Assembly: GCF_011044975.1 (NCBI RefSeq)
Contig: NZ_JAAKZV010000037.1
Coordinates: forward strand, 1-47,165
DNA: 47,165 nucleotides
DNA from: Streptomyces coryli
Lineage (GTDB): Bacteria > Actinomycetota > Actinomycetes > Streptomycetales > Streptomycetaceae
Direction: 5' to 3'
The notes beneath the pieces are model-generated. The model was given only the letters and a program-made list of their open reading frames with translations. It was not told the origin of the DNA and did not search any database. Every line of letters starts with the position of its first letter. The stretch's first letter is position 1. The translations under genes were made by a program, and so were the position numbers. Shown piece after piece: positions 16,745-25,111 of this stretch.

Positions 16745-17317
16745 TCAGCCCAGCACCACGAACCGCCCGCGCAGCTCCGTGCCGTCCGGCAGCTTCCATC
16801 CGGCGGTGACGTCGCCGCGCGCCGGGGCGTCGGCGGGGGTGGGGTGCAGGACGCGGCAGACGGTGATCGTGCCCTCGGCGGCAGCCCCGTCGAGGCGGGC
16901 GGTCACCGTCGGGTCCGGGGTGTCGTTGACGCTCTGCATCTGCGGCACGGTGCCACCCGAGAAGAGCGCCCGCAGCTCGGCGTCGAACACCGGGTCAGCG
17001 GTGGCGTCGTACAGCCGCCGCAGCCCGAGCACGCCGTGCTCGGACGTCCCGACGAGAGCGTCCTCGGCGCCCGGCAGCGGATCGCTCCGATACGTCATCG
17101 GCACGTGATACGAAACCGGGCTCGCGCCCGCCGTGTCATTGACGACCATGAACTCGATCCCGACCTCCCCCTCCGGATCATCGAGCCGGAACCCCCCGGC
17201 CTTGGCCAGCTCCGGCCGCACCCCCGCCTCACCGACATACCACGGCTGCTTCGGCAGCCATGCGGTGAGCAGCTCCAGCTTGGTCGGCTTCATCGTCGTG
17301 TGGTGAATGATCGCCAT
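16745..17317 (-). CDS. Maltokinase N-terminal-cap-like protein
   Basis: A 190-residue protein that resembles only the N-terminal cap domain of actinobacterial maltokinase (Mak): MAIIHHTTMKPTKLELLTAWLPKQPWY and GVEFMVVND-like strands, then TYRSDPLPGAEDALVGTSEHGVLG. The kinase lobes that should follow are absent, so it cannot phosphorylate maltose itself. Similar stand-alone caps exist in Streptomyces; their role is unknown. The length agrees with an intact gene, not a break, since the sequence ends cleanly after a beta strand (RGRFVVLG). The ATG at 17317 follows a GGGGCAGGGG purine run. It is divergent from the GNAT gene. Confidence 0.82.
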   Translation of the reverse strand: MAIIHHTTMKPTKLELLTAWLPKQPWYVGEAGVRPELAKAGGFRLDDPEGEVGIEFMVVNDTAGASPVSYHVPMTYRSDPLPGAEDALVGTSEHGVLGLRRLYDATADPVFDAELRALFSGGTVPQMQSVNDTPDPTVTARLDGAAAEGTITVCRVLHPTPADAPARGDVTAGWKLPDGTELRGRFVVLG

Positions 17318-17406
17318 GCCCCTGCCCCAACCCTTCCTCGATCGCCGAGCCGATCATGCCACCGGCCCCCGCCCACCCGCGCGTCCTTTCCGCGGCGGTG
17401 GCCCGG

Positions 17407-17412
17407 CATACT
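17407..17412 (+). promoter_or_regulatory. -10 box of a probable leaderless GNAT transcript
   Basis: CATACT occupies exactly -12 to -7 relative to the ATG at 17419, so transcription should begin at the A of the start codon. No ribosome binding site is present between them. Confidence 0.5.
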
Positions 17413-17418
17413 CGCGGT

Positions 17419-17865
17419 ATGAACGACATCACGATCCGGCGGGCCGAGCCGCGGGACGCACGGCGGCTGACCGCGATCATGCGGGCCTCCCGGGCGTACG
17501 AGGGCCGCTACGCGTCGATCATCGAGGGCTACCGGGTCAGCACGGAGTACATCCACCGCCACGAGGTCTACGTGGCCGCCGACGACACCCGCGTCCTCGG
17601 CTTCTACAGCATCGTCCTCGACCCCCCGGAGCTGGACCTGCTCTTCGTCTCGGACGCGGCCCAGGGCCGCGGCGTCGGCCGCCGACTGCTGGCCCACGCC
17701 CGCGACCGGGCCCGCGCAGCGGGCCTCGACGGCCTCCGCATCGTCGCCCACCCGCCCGCGGAGGACTTCTACCTCAGCCAGGGCGCCCGCCGCACCGGCA
17801 CGGTGCTGGCAAAGCCCCCGGCCGTCCAGTGGGACCGCCCGGACCTCTGGCTGGACGCGGCGTAG
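17419..17865 (+). CDS. GNAT-family N-acetyltransferase
   Basis: A 148-residue acetyltransferase that would move an acetyl group from acetyl-CoA to an amine. The acetyl-CoA pyrophosphate loop QGRGVG (motif A, within LLFVSDAAQGRGVGRRLLA) is intact. Strand beta-4 is LDLLFVSDAA, and the later AHPPAEDFYLSQGARRTGTV contains the family's usual Phe-Tyr before the last strands. The substrate is unknown. The start is the ATG at 17419; an upstream in-frame ATG would read through a promoter-like sequence. It is followed by the LAL regulator after 37 bases. Confidence 0.9.
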   Translation: MNDITIRRAEPRDARRLTAIMRASRAYEGRYASIIEGYRVSTEYIHRHEVYVAADDTRVLGFYSIVLDPPELDLLFVSDAAQGRGVGRRLLAHARDRARAAGLDGLRIVAHPPAEDFYLSQGARRTGTVLAKPPAVQWDRPDLWLDAA

Positions 17866-17890
17866 CGGCTCAAAACAGCCCACCCCCTGC

Positions 17891-17896
17891 CACAAT
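17891..17896 (+). promoter_or_regulatory. -10 box of a probable leaderless LAL regulator transcript
   Basis: CACAAT lies at -12 to -7 before the GTG at 17903. There is no Shine-Dalgarno sequence, so the regulator may start translation at the 5' end of its mRNA. Confidence 0.42.
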
Positions 17897-17902
17897 CCCT
17901 TC

Positions 17903-20605
17903 GTGGAGCGGGGGATCCTCGAGCGCGACCAAGAACTCGGGCAGCTCGTGACGGCCGCGAGGGAAGCGGCGGCGGGAGCCGGCTCCGTGGCGCTCGTTTT
18001 CGGCGAGGCCGGCATCGGCAAGTCCAGCCTGGTCAGAGCGCTGCCGCCGACCCTCCCGGACGGGTCCCGCACCCTCGTCGGCCAGTGCGACGACCTCACC
18101 ACCCGCCGCCCCCTCGGCCCGTTCACCGACCTCGTCGGCACCGTCGGCCCCGACCTGACCAAGGCGCTGGCGGACGCCGGCGACCGCCAGAGGGTGTACG
18201 ACGCCCTGCGTACCGAGCTGAGCGCGCCTCCGCACCCGGCCGTACTGGTCGTCGAGGACGTGCACTGGGCCGACGAGGCCACCCTCGACGCCCTTCGCTA
18301 CCTGGTCCGCCGCATGGCGCAGCTCCCCGCCCTCCTCGTCCTCACCTACCGCGACGACGAGCTCGACCGCGAACACCCCCTCCGCCACCTCCTCGGCCAA
18401 GTCCCGCGCTCGGACCGGCTGCACCGGCTGCCGCTCCCCCGCCTCAGCGAGGCGGCGGTACGCACCCTGGGCGCGGGCAGCCGCCTGGACCCGGCGGAGG
18501 TGTACGCGGTGACCTCGGGCAACCCCTTCTTCGTCACCGAGGTACTCGCCAACGGGCAGGAGGGCGGCGTCCCGCCGACCGTCGTGGACGCCGTCCTCGG
18601 CCGCCTGCGCGGCCTGCCCCCGGCCACCGTCGACGCCCTGGAACAGCTCGCCGTGGTGCCGACGGCGCTGGAGCGGTGGCTCGTCGACACCCTCGTGCCC
18701 GGCGGCATCCAGGCGCTCGCCGCCGCCGAGCAGCGCGGCCTGCTCGTCGTCACCCCTGACCGGGCCGGCTTCCGGCACGAACTGATCCGCCGCGCACTCG
18801 CCGACTCCCTCCCCGCCGCCCGCCGCATCGCGCTCAACCGCGAGGTGCTCACCGCCCTGCTGGCGTACCCCGAGTCCGCGTCCTGCGACGGCGGCGGCGC
18901 CTGCGATCTGTCGCGGATCATGCACCATGCCGCCGAGGCGGGCGACCTCGACGCCCTCGCCCGGCACGGCCCCGCCGCCGCCGCGGACGCCGCCCGCGCG
19001 GGCGCGCACCGCGAGGCGGCCGCGCACCTCGCGCTCGTGCTGCGGCAGCGCGGGCGCTACGAGCCGCCCGAACTGGCCACGCTGCTGGAGCAGTACGCCA
19101 TCGAGTGCTACACCCTCGGCGACTCCGGGACCGCCGTCGCCGCCCAGCACGACGCGGTGGCGCTGCGCCGCGCCCTCGGCGACAACCGCAAGCTCGGCGC
19201 CGACCTGCGCTGGCTGTCCCGCATCCACTGGTGGGCGGGCGATGTGCCGCTCGCCGCCGAGGCCGCGCGCGAGGCCATCGCCGTACTCGAACGCGAAGGC
19301 GACCCCGAGCTCCTGGCCCTCGCCCTCAGCAACCAGGCGCAGCTCCACATGCTCGGCGACCGGCACGCCACCGCGATCGACATCGGCGAGCGCGCGGTGG
19401 CGCTCGCGCGCGAACTCGGCGATCCCGCGCTGCTGTCGCACGCCCTCAACAACGTCGGCTGCGCCCGCTGGCGGAGCGGCGACGCGGCCGCGGGACGGCC
19501 GGTGCTCGAGGAGAGCCTCCGGGTGGCCCTGGCCGCCGGCGAGGTGGAGCACGCCTGCCGGGCGTACGTGAATATCGTCTGGAGCCTGCTGGAGAACCTC
19601 AAGTACGCCGACGCCGACCGCTTCCTCACCGCCGCGATGGACCTCGCCGACCACGCCGAACACCTCGGCTTCCTGGGCTATATGTACGCGGAACGCGCCA
19701 TGCGCGAACTCGCCGCCGCCCGCTGGGACGCCGCCGCCCGCGCCGCGGGCCTCGCCGCCGACCTGCACGTCCCGGCCCGCTGCCCGGCGCTCACCGTGCT
19801 CGGGCGGATCCGCGTGCGCACCGGCAGCCCCGGCGGCGAGGAGCTGCTGGCGCAGGCGTGGGAGCTGGCCGTACGGACCGGGGAGCTGCAGCGGACCGGA
19901 CCGGTGGCGGCGGCGATGGCCGAGGCGGCGGCGTTACGCGGCGACGATCCCGCGGTGGTCGCGGCGGCGCTGCCGGTGTACGAGCAGGCGCAGCGGCTGG
20001 GTGTGGAGCACCTGCGGGCGGAGCTGGGGTACTGGCTGTGGTGGGCGGGGGCGCCGGAGCTCGGTGCCGGTGACGCCGCCGCGTGCGGTCCGGCTTTCGG
20101 TGGGACGGGATCCGCCCCGCGGAACGCCCGCCCACAGCCTCTTAGCCACCCGTACGACCTGCAAGCCGCCGGACTCTGGCGCGAAGCGGCCGCCGCCTGG
20201 CAGGAAGCCGGCTGCCCGTACGAGCGTGCCGCCGCCCTCGCCGGATCGCCGCTCCCCGAGGACCGGTTCGCCGCCCTCTCCCAGCTCGACGCCCTCGGCG
20301 CGCGGCCGCTCGCGCGGGTCGTCCGGGCGGGGCTGAAGGCCGAGGGCGTGCGGCACATTCCGCGCGGCCCGGCGCCCGCCACCCGTAGCAACGCCGCCGG
20401 GCTGACCGGCCGCCAGCTGGAGGTGATGCGGCTGCTGGCGCAGGGGCTGACGAATGCCGAGATCGCCGCGCGTCTGGTGGTGTCCGTACGCACCGTGGAC
20501 AACCACGTCGCCGCCGTCCTGGAGAAGCTCGGCGCCCAGTCCCGCCGCGACGTCCTGTCCCGTGCCGCTGCCCTGGGCCTGCTCCCGGCGCGGCGCCCGG
20601 TCTAG
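17903..20605 (+). CDS. LAL-type LuxR-family transcriptional regulator
   Basis: A 900-residue large ATP-binding regulator. The Walker A motif GEAGIGKSS lies at residues 34-42 and Walker B (VLVVEDVHWAD) near 113-123. A tetratricopeptide-like helical region fills the centre, and a LuxR helix-turn-helix ends the protein (LTGRQLEVMRLLAQGLTNAEIA, then VSVRTVDNHVAAVLEKLG). Such proteins usually activate a neighbouring metabolic or secondary-metabolite operon; the nearest candidate is the flavoenzyme gene 98 bases downstream. Leu678 is a TTA codon (19934-19936), one of only two I found in the window, so expression should depend on bldA. The GTG at 17903 is chosen because it begins at the conserved LERDQELGQL segment. 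Confidence 0.95.
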   Translation: MERGILERDQELGQLVTAAREAAAGAGSVALVFGEAGIGKSSLVRALPPTLPDGSRTLVGQCDDLTTRRPLGPFTDLVGTVGPDLTKALADAGDRQRVYDALRTELSAPPHPAVLVVEDVHWADEATLDALRYLVRRMAQLPALLVLTYRDDELDREHPLRHLLGQVPRSDRLHRLPLPRLSEAAVRTLGAGSRLDPAEVYAVTSGNPFFVTEVLANGQEGGVPPTVVDAVLGRLRGLPPATVDALEQLAVVPTALERWLVDTLVPGGIQALAAAEQRGLLVVTPDRAGFRHELIRRALADSLPAARRIALNREVLTALLAYPESASCDGGGACDLSRIMHHAAEAGDLDALARHGPAAAADAARAGAHREAAAHLALVLRQRGRYEPPELATLLEQYAIECYTLGDSGTAVAAQHDAVALRRALGDNRKLGADLRWLSRIHWWAGDVPLAAEAAREAIAVLEREGDPELLALALSNQAQLHMLGDRHATAIDIGERAVALARELGDPALLSHALNNVGCARWRSGDAAAGRPVLEESLRVALAAGEVEHACRAYVNIVWSLLENLKYADADRFLTAAMDLADHAEHLGFLGYMYAERAMRELAAARWDAAARAAGLAADLHVPARCPALTVLGRIRVRTGSPGGEELLAQAWELAVRTGELQRTGPVAAAMAEAAALRGDDPAVVAAALPVYEQAQRLGVEHLRAELGYWLWWAGAPELGAGDAAACGPAFGGTGSAPRNARPQPLSHPYDLQAAGLWREAAAAWQEAGCPYERAAALAGSPLPEDRFAALSQLDALGARPLARVVRAGLKAEGVRHIPRGPAPATRSNAAGLTGRQLEVMRLLAQGLTNAEIAARLVVSVRTVDNHVAAVLEKLGAQSRRDVLSRAAALGLLPARRPV

Positions 20606-20703
20606 GTAGGTCACCTCGCGGGATAGGCAATCGCCCCCCATACGCGCGCCGTTCTCCCCGCGTAGAACTGCCCCATCGACATCGCCCGAGGGGGAGCACA
20701 CTC
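20606..20703 (+). promoter_or_regulatory. Spacer before the flavoenzyme gene
   Basis: A 98-base gap. It contains a perfect palindrome AGGTCACCT at 20608-20616, right after the regulator's stop, and a TAGAAC sequence near 20663 that could be a -10 box. GGGGGAG lies 8 bases before the ATG as a ribosome binding site. The palindrome may be a regulator site; this is weak evidence. Confidence 0.35.
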
Positions 20704-22101
20704 ATGACGACCACACCCGCCCAGGCCGCCCGCCGCGAGCTCACCGGCTTCCGCGGCCGGATCACCGGCCCCGGCGACGCCGGCTACGACGAGGCCCGCG
20801 CCATCTACAACGCCATGCACGACAAGCGCCCGGCCGTGGTGGCCAGTTGCACCGACGCCGCCGACGCCGCCCGCGTCATCCGCTTCGCCCGCTCGCAGCA
20901 GCTCCCGCTGGCCGTCCGCGGCGGCGGCCACCACGGCGCCGGGCTCGGCTCCGTCGACGACGGGATCGTCCTCGACCTGTCGCCGATGAACGAGATCAGC
21001 GTCGACCCCGAGCGCCGCACCGTCCGCGTCGGCGGCGGCGCCGTCTGGGGCGACGTGGACCGGGCCACGTACGAGCACGGCCTCGCGGTCCCCTCGGGGA
21101 TCATCTCCACCACCGGCGTCGGCGGCCTCACGCTCGGCGGCGGCGTCGGGCACCTGACCCGGCGCGGCGGCCTGACCATCGACAACCTCCTCGAGGCGGA
21201 CGTCGTGCTGGCCTCCGGCGAGAGCGTGCGGGCGAACTCGACCACGAACCCGGAGCTGTTCTGGGCGCTGCGCGGCGGCGGCGGGAACTTCGGCGTCGTC
21301 ACCTCGTTCGTCTTCCGGGCGCACCCGGTCGGCGACGTCATCGCCGGGCCGACCTTCTGGCCGGTCGAGCAGACGGCTGAAGTCCTCGTCGCCTACCGCG
21401 ACTTCATCGGCACCGCACCGCGCGACCTCAACGGCTTCTTCCTGATCGGCGCGGTGCCGCCCGCCGAGCCGTTCCCCGAGGACCTCTGGGGCCACAAGAT
21501 CTGCGGCGTGGTCTGGCACTACGCCAAGCCCGACCTGGAGGCGGCGCAGACGGCGATGAAGCCGTTCCTCGACGTGCTCCCCGAGCCGCTGCTGCACGGA
21601 CCGCACGAGGTCCCGCACCCCGGCATCCAGGCCGCCTTCGACGGCCTCTACCCGCCGGGCCAGCAGTGGTACTGGCGCGCCGACTTCGTCCGCGACATCC
21701 CGGACGACGCGGCCGCGCTGCACGCCAAGTTCGCCGCGGAGCTGCCCACTGGCCAGTCGACGATGCACCTCTACCCGGTCAGCGGCGCGGCCCACGACCT
21801 GGCCTCCGAGGACACCGCCTGGTCCTTCCGCGACGCGAACTTCGCCTCGGTCTACGCGGGCGTGGACGCCGACGCGGCGAACGCGGATCTCGTCAGCCGC
21901 TGGACCGTCGACTACTTCGACGCCCTGCACCCGTACTCGATGGGCGGCGCCTACGTGAACATGATGATGGACGAGGGCCAGGAGCGGGTCCGCGCCAGCT
22001 ATCGCGACAACTACGCCCGGCTGGCGCGTATCAAGGCCGAGTACGACCCGGAGAACGTCTTCCGGATCAACCAGAACATCGAGCCGGCGGCGTCCGTCTA
22101 G
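20704..22101 (+). CDS. FAD-linked oxidase, berberine-bridge-enzyme type
   Basis: A 465-residue flavoprotein oxidase of the VAO/BBE fold. The PCMH FAD domain spans roughly 40-210: VRGGGHHGAG with His76 as the expected 8-alpha-histidyl FAD link, and GVGGLTLGGGVGHLTRR. The BBE-type C-terminus YRDNYARLARIKAEYDPENVFRINQNI closes the fold. The Cys that many family members use for a second covalent bond to FAD, just before the GGG loop, is replaced by Thr/Ser (ISTTGVGG), so I expect a single covalent link. The substrate is unknown; relatives oxidise sugars, alkaloids and aromatic polyketides. There is no signal peptide. Its stop codon shares a CTAG with the convergent lactonase gene. Confidence 0.92.
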   Translation: MTTTPAQAARRELTGFRGRITGPGDAGYDEARAIYNAMHDKRPAVVASCTDAADAARVIRFARSQQLPLAVRGGGHHGAGLGSVDDGIVLDLSPMNEISVDPERRTVRVGGGAVWGDVDRATYEHGLAVPSGIISTTGVGGLTLGGGVGHLTRRGGLTIDNLLEADVVLASGESVRANSTTNPELFWALRGGGGNFGVVTSFVFRAHPVGDVIAGPTFWPVEQTAEVLVAYRDFIGTAPRDLNGFFLIGAVPPAEPFPEDLWGHKICGVVWHYAKPDLEAAQTAMKPFLDVLPEPLLHGPHEVPHPGIQAAFDGLYPPGQQWYWRADFVRDIPDDAAALHAKFAAELPTGQSTMHLYPVSGAAHDLASEDTAWSFRDANFASVYAGVDADAANADLVSRWTVDYFDALHPYSMGGAYVNMMMDEGQERVRASYRDNYARLARIKAEYDPENVFRINQNIEPAASV

Positions 22102-22949
22102 CGCCCGTCCAGCCCGTACACCCGCCTCGCCGTGCCCGACCGGAACAGGTCGCGCTCGGCGGGGCTGAGTGCGTCCGTCAGCGCCTCGGCCGCCTCCACC
22201 ACCTCGGCGTACGACGCCGCCAGCCGGCACACCGGCCAGTCCGAGCCGAACATCAGCCGGTCGGGGCCGAAGGCGTCCAGGGCCGTATCCGCGTACGGGC
22301 GCAGGTCCTTGACCGACCAATGCCGCCAGTCGGCCTCCGTGACCAGGCCGGAGAGCTTGGCGGCGACGTTCGGGAGGGCGGCCAGCCGGCGGAGGTCGGC
22401 GGCCCAGGGCTCCAGGGCGCCGGCGGCGATCGGCGGCTTGGCGAGGTGGTTCAGGACGAAGCTGAGGCCCGGCACGGCGCGAGCCGCGGTCACCGCGGCG
22501 GGGAGCTGGTGCGGCAGCACCAGCAGGTCGTACGTCAGCCCCGCCGCCTCGACCGCGCGCAGCCCGCGCAGCACGTCCTCGCGCTCCAGCCAGCGCGGAT
22601 CCGGCTCGCCCTGCACCTGGTGGCGGATGCCCACCAGGTGCTCGCCGCCGGGGAGTTCGCGCAGCCGCGCCAGCTCCTCGGCCACCGAAGGGGCCGTCAG
22701 GTCCGTCCAGCCGACCACCCCGGCCACCAGGTCGTGCGCCGCCGCCAGCGCCAGGAACTCCGGGGTCTCGGCCGCCACCGTGACCGTCTGCACGAGCACG
22801 GTGCGCGTCACCCCGGCCGCCCGTGCCTCCGGCTCCAGGTCGGCCATCGCGAAGTCGCGGCGGATCGGGGCCATGGCGGCGCCCGTGATCCACTCCTGGT
22901 CGCGTACGGACAGATCCCAGACATGGTGGTGGGCGTCGGTGAAGGCCAC
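22098..22949 (-). CDS. Amidohydrolase, probable L-fuconolactonase
   Basis: A 283-residue TIM-barrel metal hydrolase of the amidohydrolase-2 family, the family of L-fuconolactonase and L-rhamnono-lactonase. Metal ligands are visible as DAHHHVW (His7, His9), a later FVLNHLAKPP histidine, and the FGSDWPV aspartate near the end. In the fucose route it would open L-fucono-lactone to L-fuconate. It is the last gene of the operon: the GTG at 22949 is 9 bases past the lutC stop with GGGAG between. A different lactone is possible, but the neighbours make fucose the best reading. Confidence 0.86.
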   Translation of the reverse strand: MAFTDAHHHVWDLSVRDQEWITGAAMAPIRRDFAMADLEPEARAAGVTRTVLVQTVTVAAETPEFLALAAAHDLVAGVVGWTDLTAPSVAEELARLRELPGGEHLVGIRHQVQGEPDPRWLEREDVLRGLRAVEAAGLTYDLLVLPHQLPAAVTAARAVPGLSFVLNHLAKPPIAAGALEPWAADLRRLAALPNVAAKLSGLVTEADWRHWSVKDLRPYADTALDAFGPDRLMFGSDWPVCRLAASYAEVVEAAEALTDALSPAERDLFRSGTARRVYGLDGR

Positions 22950-22958
22950 GGCGGCTCC

Positions 22959-23657
22959 CTACGGCTCCTCGATGATCACTACGTCCAGCGTGCGCGGCCC
23001 GTGCACGCCCTCGACCCGGTCGAGCTCGATGTCGCTGGTGGCGGAAGGCCCAGAGATGAAGGTGAGCGGCCGGGTCGGCTCCAGCCGCTCCAGCGCCTCC
23101 GGCACGTCCTCGGCGATCTGCGACGAGCGCACGATGCACAGGTGATAGTCCGGCAGCAGCGTCAGCGCCCGCCGCCCCTGCCCCGGGCCCGCGTCCAGCA
23201 CGATGGTGCCGGTGACGGCGATCCCGACGGCGCAGGTGGTGAGCACGCCGCCGGCGGCGTCCAGGGTCCGTACGGACAGCGGCGGTTCGTCGGTGAGCAC
23301 CGCGAGCCCGTTCTCGTCCGGCAGCAGGTCGGCGGGGAAGCCGTCCGGCACCACGAGGCTCTTCACCCCGCGCGCGGACAGCGACCCCGCGATCACCTTC
23401 CGGGCCTCCCGGGCCCTGGCACGGGTGACCGTCGCCCGGTAGTCCGCGACCCGCTCGGCGAAGAGCGCCACGTGGTCGGAGCCGGCGTGCGAACGCGCGT
23501 AATCGCGCGGGACTTCGACGTCGTCGGGCTGCTCGCTCGCCGGCACGTCGGCAAGGGCGGTCCTGATCCGCCCGAGGATCGTCGCGCGGGCCGCGGGCGC
23601 GCCGCCCGCGGTCACCGGGGCACTCGTCCCCGCCTTGTCGTTCGCATGCTCCGTCAC
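22959..23657 (-). CDS. lutC: L-lactate utilization protein C (LutC/YkgG family)
   Basis: A 232-residue LutC. LutA, LutB and LutC together form an iron-sulfur L-lactate dehydrogenase that yields pyruvate. The LUD domain fills most of the protein: KSLVVPDGFPADLL, VLTDEPPLSVRTLDAAGGVLTTC, and the ending LTFISGPSATSDIELDRVEGVHGP. The latter is highly characteristic of the family. The GTG at 23657 overlaps the lutB stop by 4 bases (GTGA). The first 30 or so residues are a low-complexity Ala/Gly/Thr tail. Confidence 0.95.
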   Translation of the reverse strand: MTEHANDKAGTSAPVTAGGAPAARATILGRIRTALADVPASEQPDDVEVPRDYARSHAGSDHVALFAERVADYRATVTRARAREARKVIAGSLSARGVKSLVVPDGFPADLLPDENGLAVLTDEPPLSVRTLDAAGGVLTTCAVGIAVTGTIVLDAGPGQGRRALTLLPDYHLCIVRSSQIAEDVPEALERLEPTRPLTFISGPSATSDIELDRVEGVHGPRTLDVVIIEEP

Positions 23658-25111
23658 GAGCGCCCCTCTCCGCGCGTCCGCTGCCACCAAGCGCGGAAGC
23701 TCTCCCTCGCCGGTACGGGCGTATCCCGCGTATCCGACCAGCGCTTCAGCGGACCCGGCAGCCGCCCGATCCGCCCGCCGCGCGAGACCAGCCGCCCGCC
23801 GATGGCGCCGAACCGCTGCGCCCAGCCCAGCCGCCGGGGCGAACTCAGCGTCATCGCCGCCGCCTTCATCACCAGCGTCTCCGGCGACGGCACCGGGCCG
23901 CGCTTCTCGTCCACCGCCCGCGCCCGCAGATGCACCAGCACCTCCGGGATATTGATCTTCACCGGGCACGCGTCGTAGCACGCCCCGCACAGCGTCGAGG
24001 CGAACGGCAGCGAAGCCGCCTGCTTGTCCGCCACCCCCACCAGCTGCGGCGTCAGCACGGCGCCGATCGGCCCGGGGTACACGGACCCGTAGGCGTGCCC
24101 GCCGGTCCGCTCGTACACCGGGCAGACGTTGAGGCAGGCCGAGCAGCGGATGCAGCCGAGCGCCTGCCGCCCGACCTCGTCGCCCAGCGTCGCCGTGCGG
24201 CCGTTGTCGAGCAGCACCAGGTGGAAGTCCGACGGGCCGTCGCCCTCCGTCGTGCCGGTCCACATGCTCGTGTACGGGTTCATCCGCTCGCCGGTCGAGG
24301 AGCGCGGCAGCAGCTGCAGGAAGACCTCCAGGTCGGCGAAGGACGGCAGCACCTTCTCGATGCCCATGACGGTGATCAGCGTCTCGGGGAGGGTCAGGCA
24401 CATCCGGCCGTTCCCCTCGGACTCGACGACCCCCACCGTCCCGGTGTCCGCCGCCGCGAAGTTGGCGCCGGAGACGGCGACCTTCGCGCGCAGGAACTTC
24501 TCCCGCAGATGCAGCCGCGCCGCCTCCGCCAGGTCCCGCGGCTCGTCGGTGAGGTCGTCGGGCGCCGCCCGCCCCCACTCCCCCATCGCGCCGCGGAAGA
24601 TCTCCCGGATCTCGGCGCGGTTGCGGTGGATGGCGGGGACCAGGATGTGCGAGGGCCGGTCGTCGCCGAGCTGCACGATCAGCTCGGCGAGGTCGGTCTC
24701 GTACGCGCTGATGCCGGACTCCGCGAGGGCCTCGTTGAGGCCGATCTCCGCGGTCGCCATCGACTTGACCTTGACCACCTCGGTCTGGCCGGTGGCGCGC
24801 ACCAGCTCGGTCACGATCCGGTTCGCCTCGGCGGCGTCCGCGGCCCAGTGGACCGTGCCGCCGGCCTTGGTGACCGCCTCTTCCAGCCGTACGAGATGGG
24901 AGTCCAGATGCCGCAGCGTGCGGAGCTTCAGGGCCGCGCCCGCGTCCCGCAGCTGCTCCCAGTCCGCCAGCTCGCCGGTCACCGCGAGCCGCTTGTCGCG
25001 GATGGTGCCGGTGGCCTTGCGGAGGTTGGTGCGCAGCTGGTTGTTGCCGAGGGCCGTACGGGCCGCCTCGGGGAAGGCGGGGGTGCCCAGCCAGGTCACG
25101 TTGTCGGGCAT
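23654..25111 (-). CDS. lutB: L-lactate utilization protein B, Fe-S subunit
   Basis: A 485-residue LutB with an N-terminal LUD domain (VKVKSMATAEIGLNEAL, SHILVPAIHRNRAEIREIF, VAVSGANFAAADTGTVGVVESEGNGR) and two ferredoxin-type cluster motifs: Cys320, 323, 326, 330 (CIRCSACLNVCP) and Cys375, 378, 382 (CGACYDACPV). It acts in electron transfer from L-lactate to the quinone pool or another acceptor. The ATG overlaps the lutA stop as TGATG. Confidence 0.96.
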   Translation of the reverse strand: MPDNVTWLGTPAFPEAARTALGNNQLRTNLRKATGTIRDKRLAVTGELADWEQLRDAGAALKLRTLRHLDSHLVRLEEAVTKAGGTVHWAADAAEANRIVTELVRATGQTEVVKVKSMATAEIGLNEALAESGISAYETDLAELIVQLGDDRPSHILVPAIHRNRAEIREIFRGAMGEWGRAAPDDLTDEPRDLAEAARLHLREKFLRAKVAVSGANFAAADTGTVGVVESEGNGRMCLTLPETLITVMGIEKVLPSFADLEVFLQLLPRSSTGERMNPYTSMWTGTTEGDGPSDFHLVLLDNGRTATLGDEVGRQALGCIRCSACLNVCPVYERTGGHAYGSVYPGPIGAVLTPQLVGVADKQAASLPFASTLCGACYDACPVKINIPEVLVHLRARAVDEKRGPVPSPETLVMKAAAMTLSSPRRLGWAQRFGAIGGRLVSRGGRIGRLPGPLKRWSDTRDTPVPARESFRAWWQRTRGEGRS

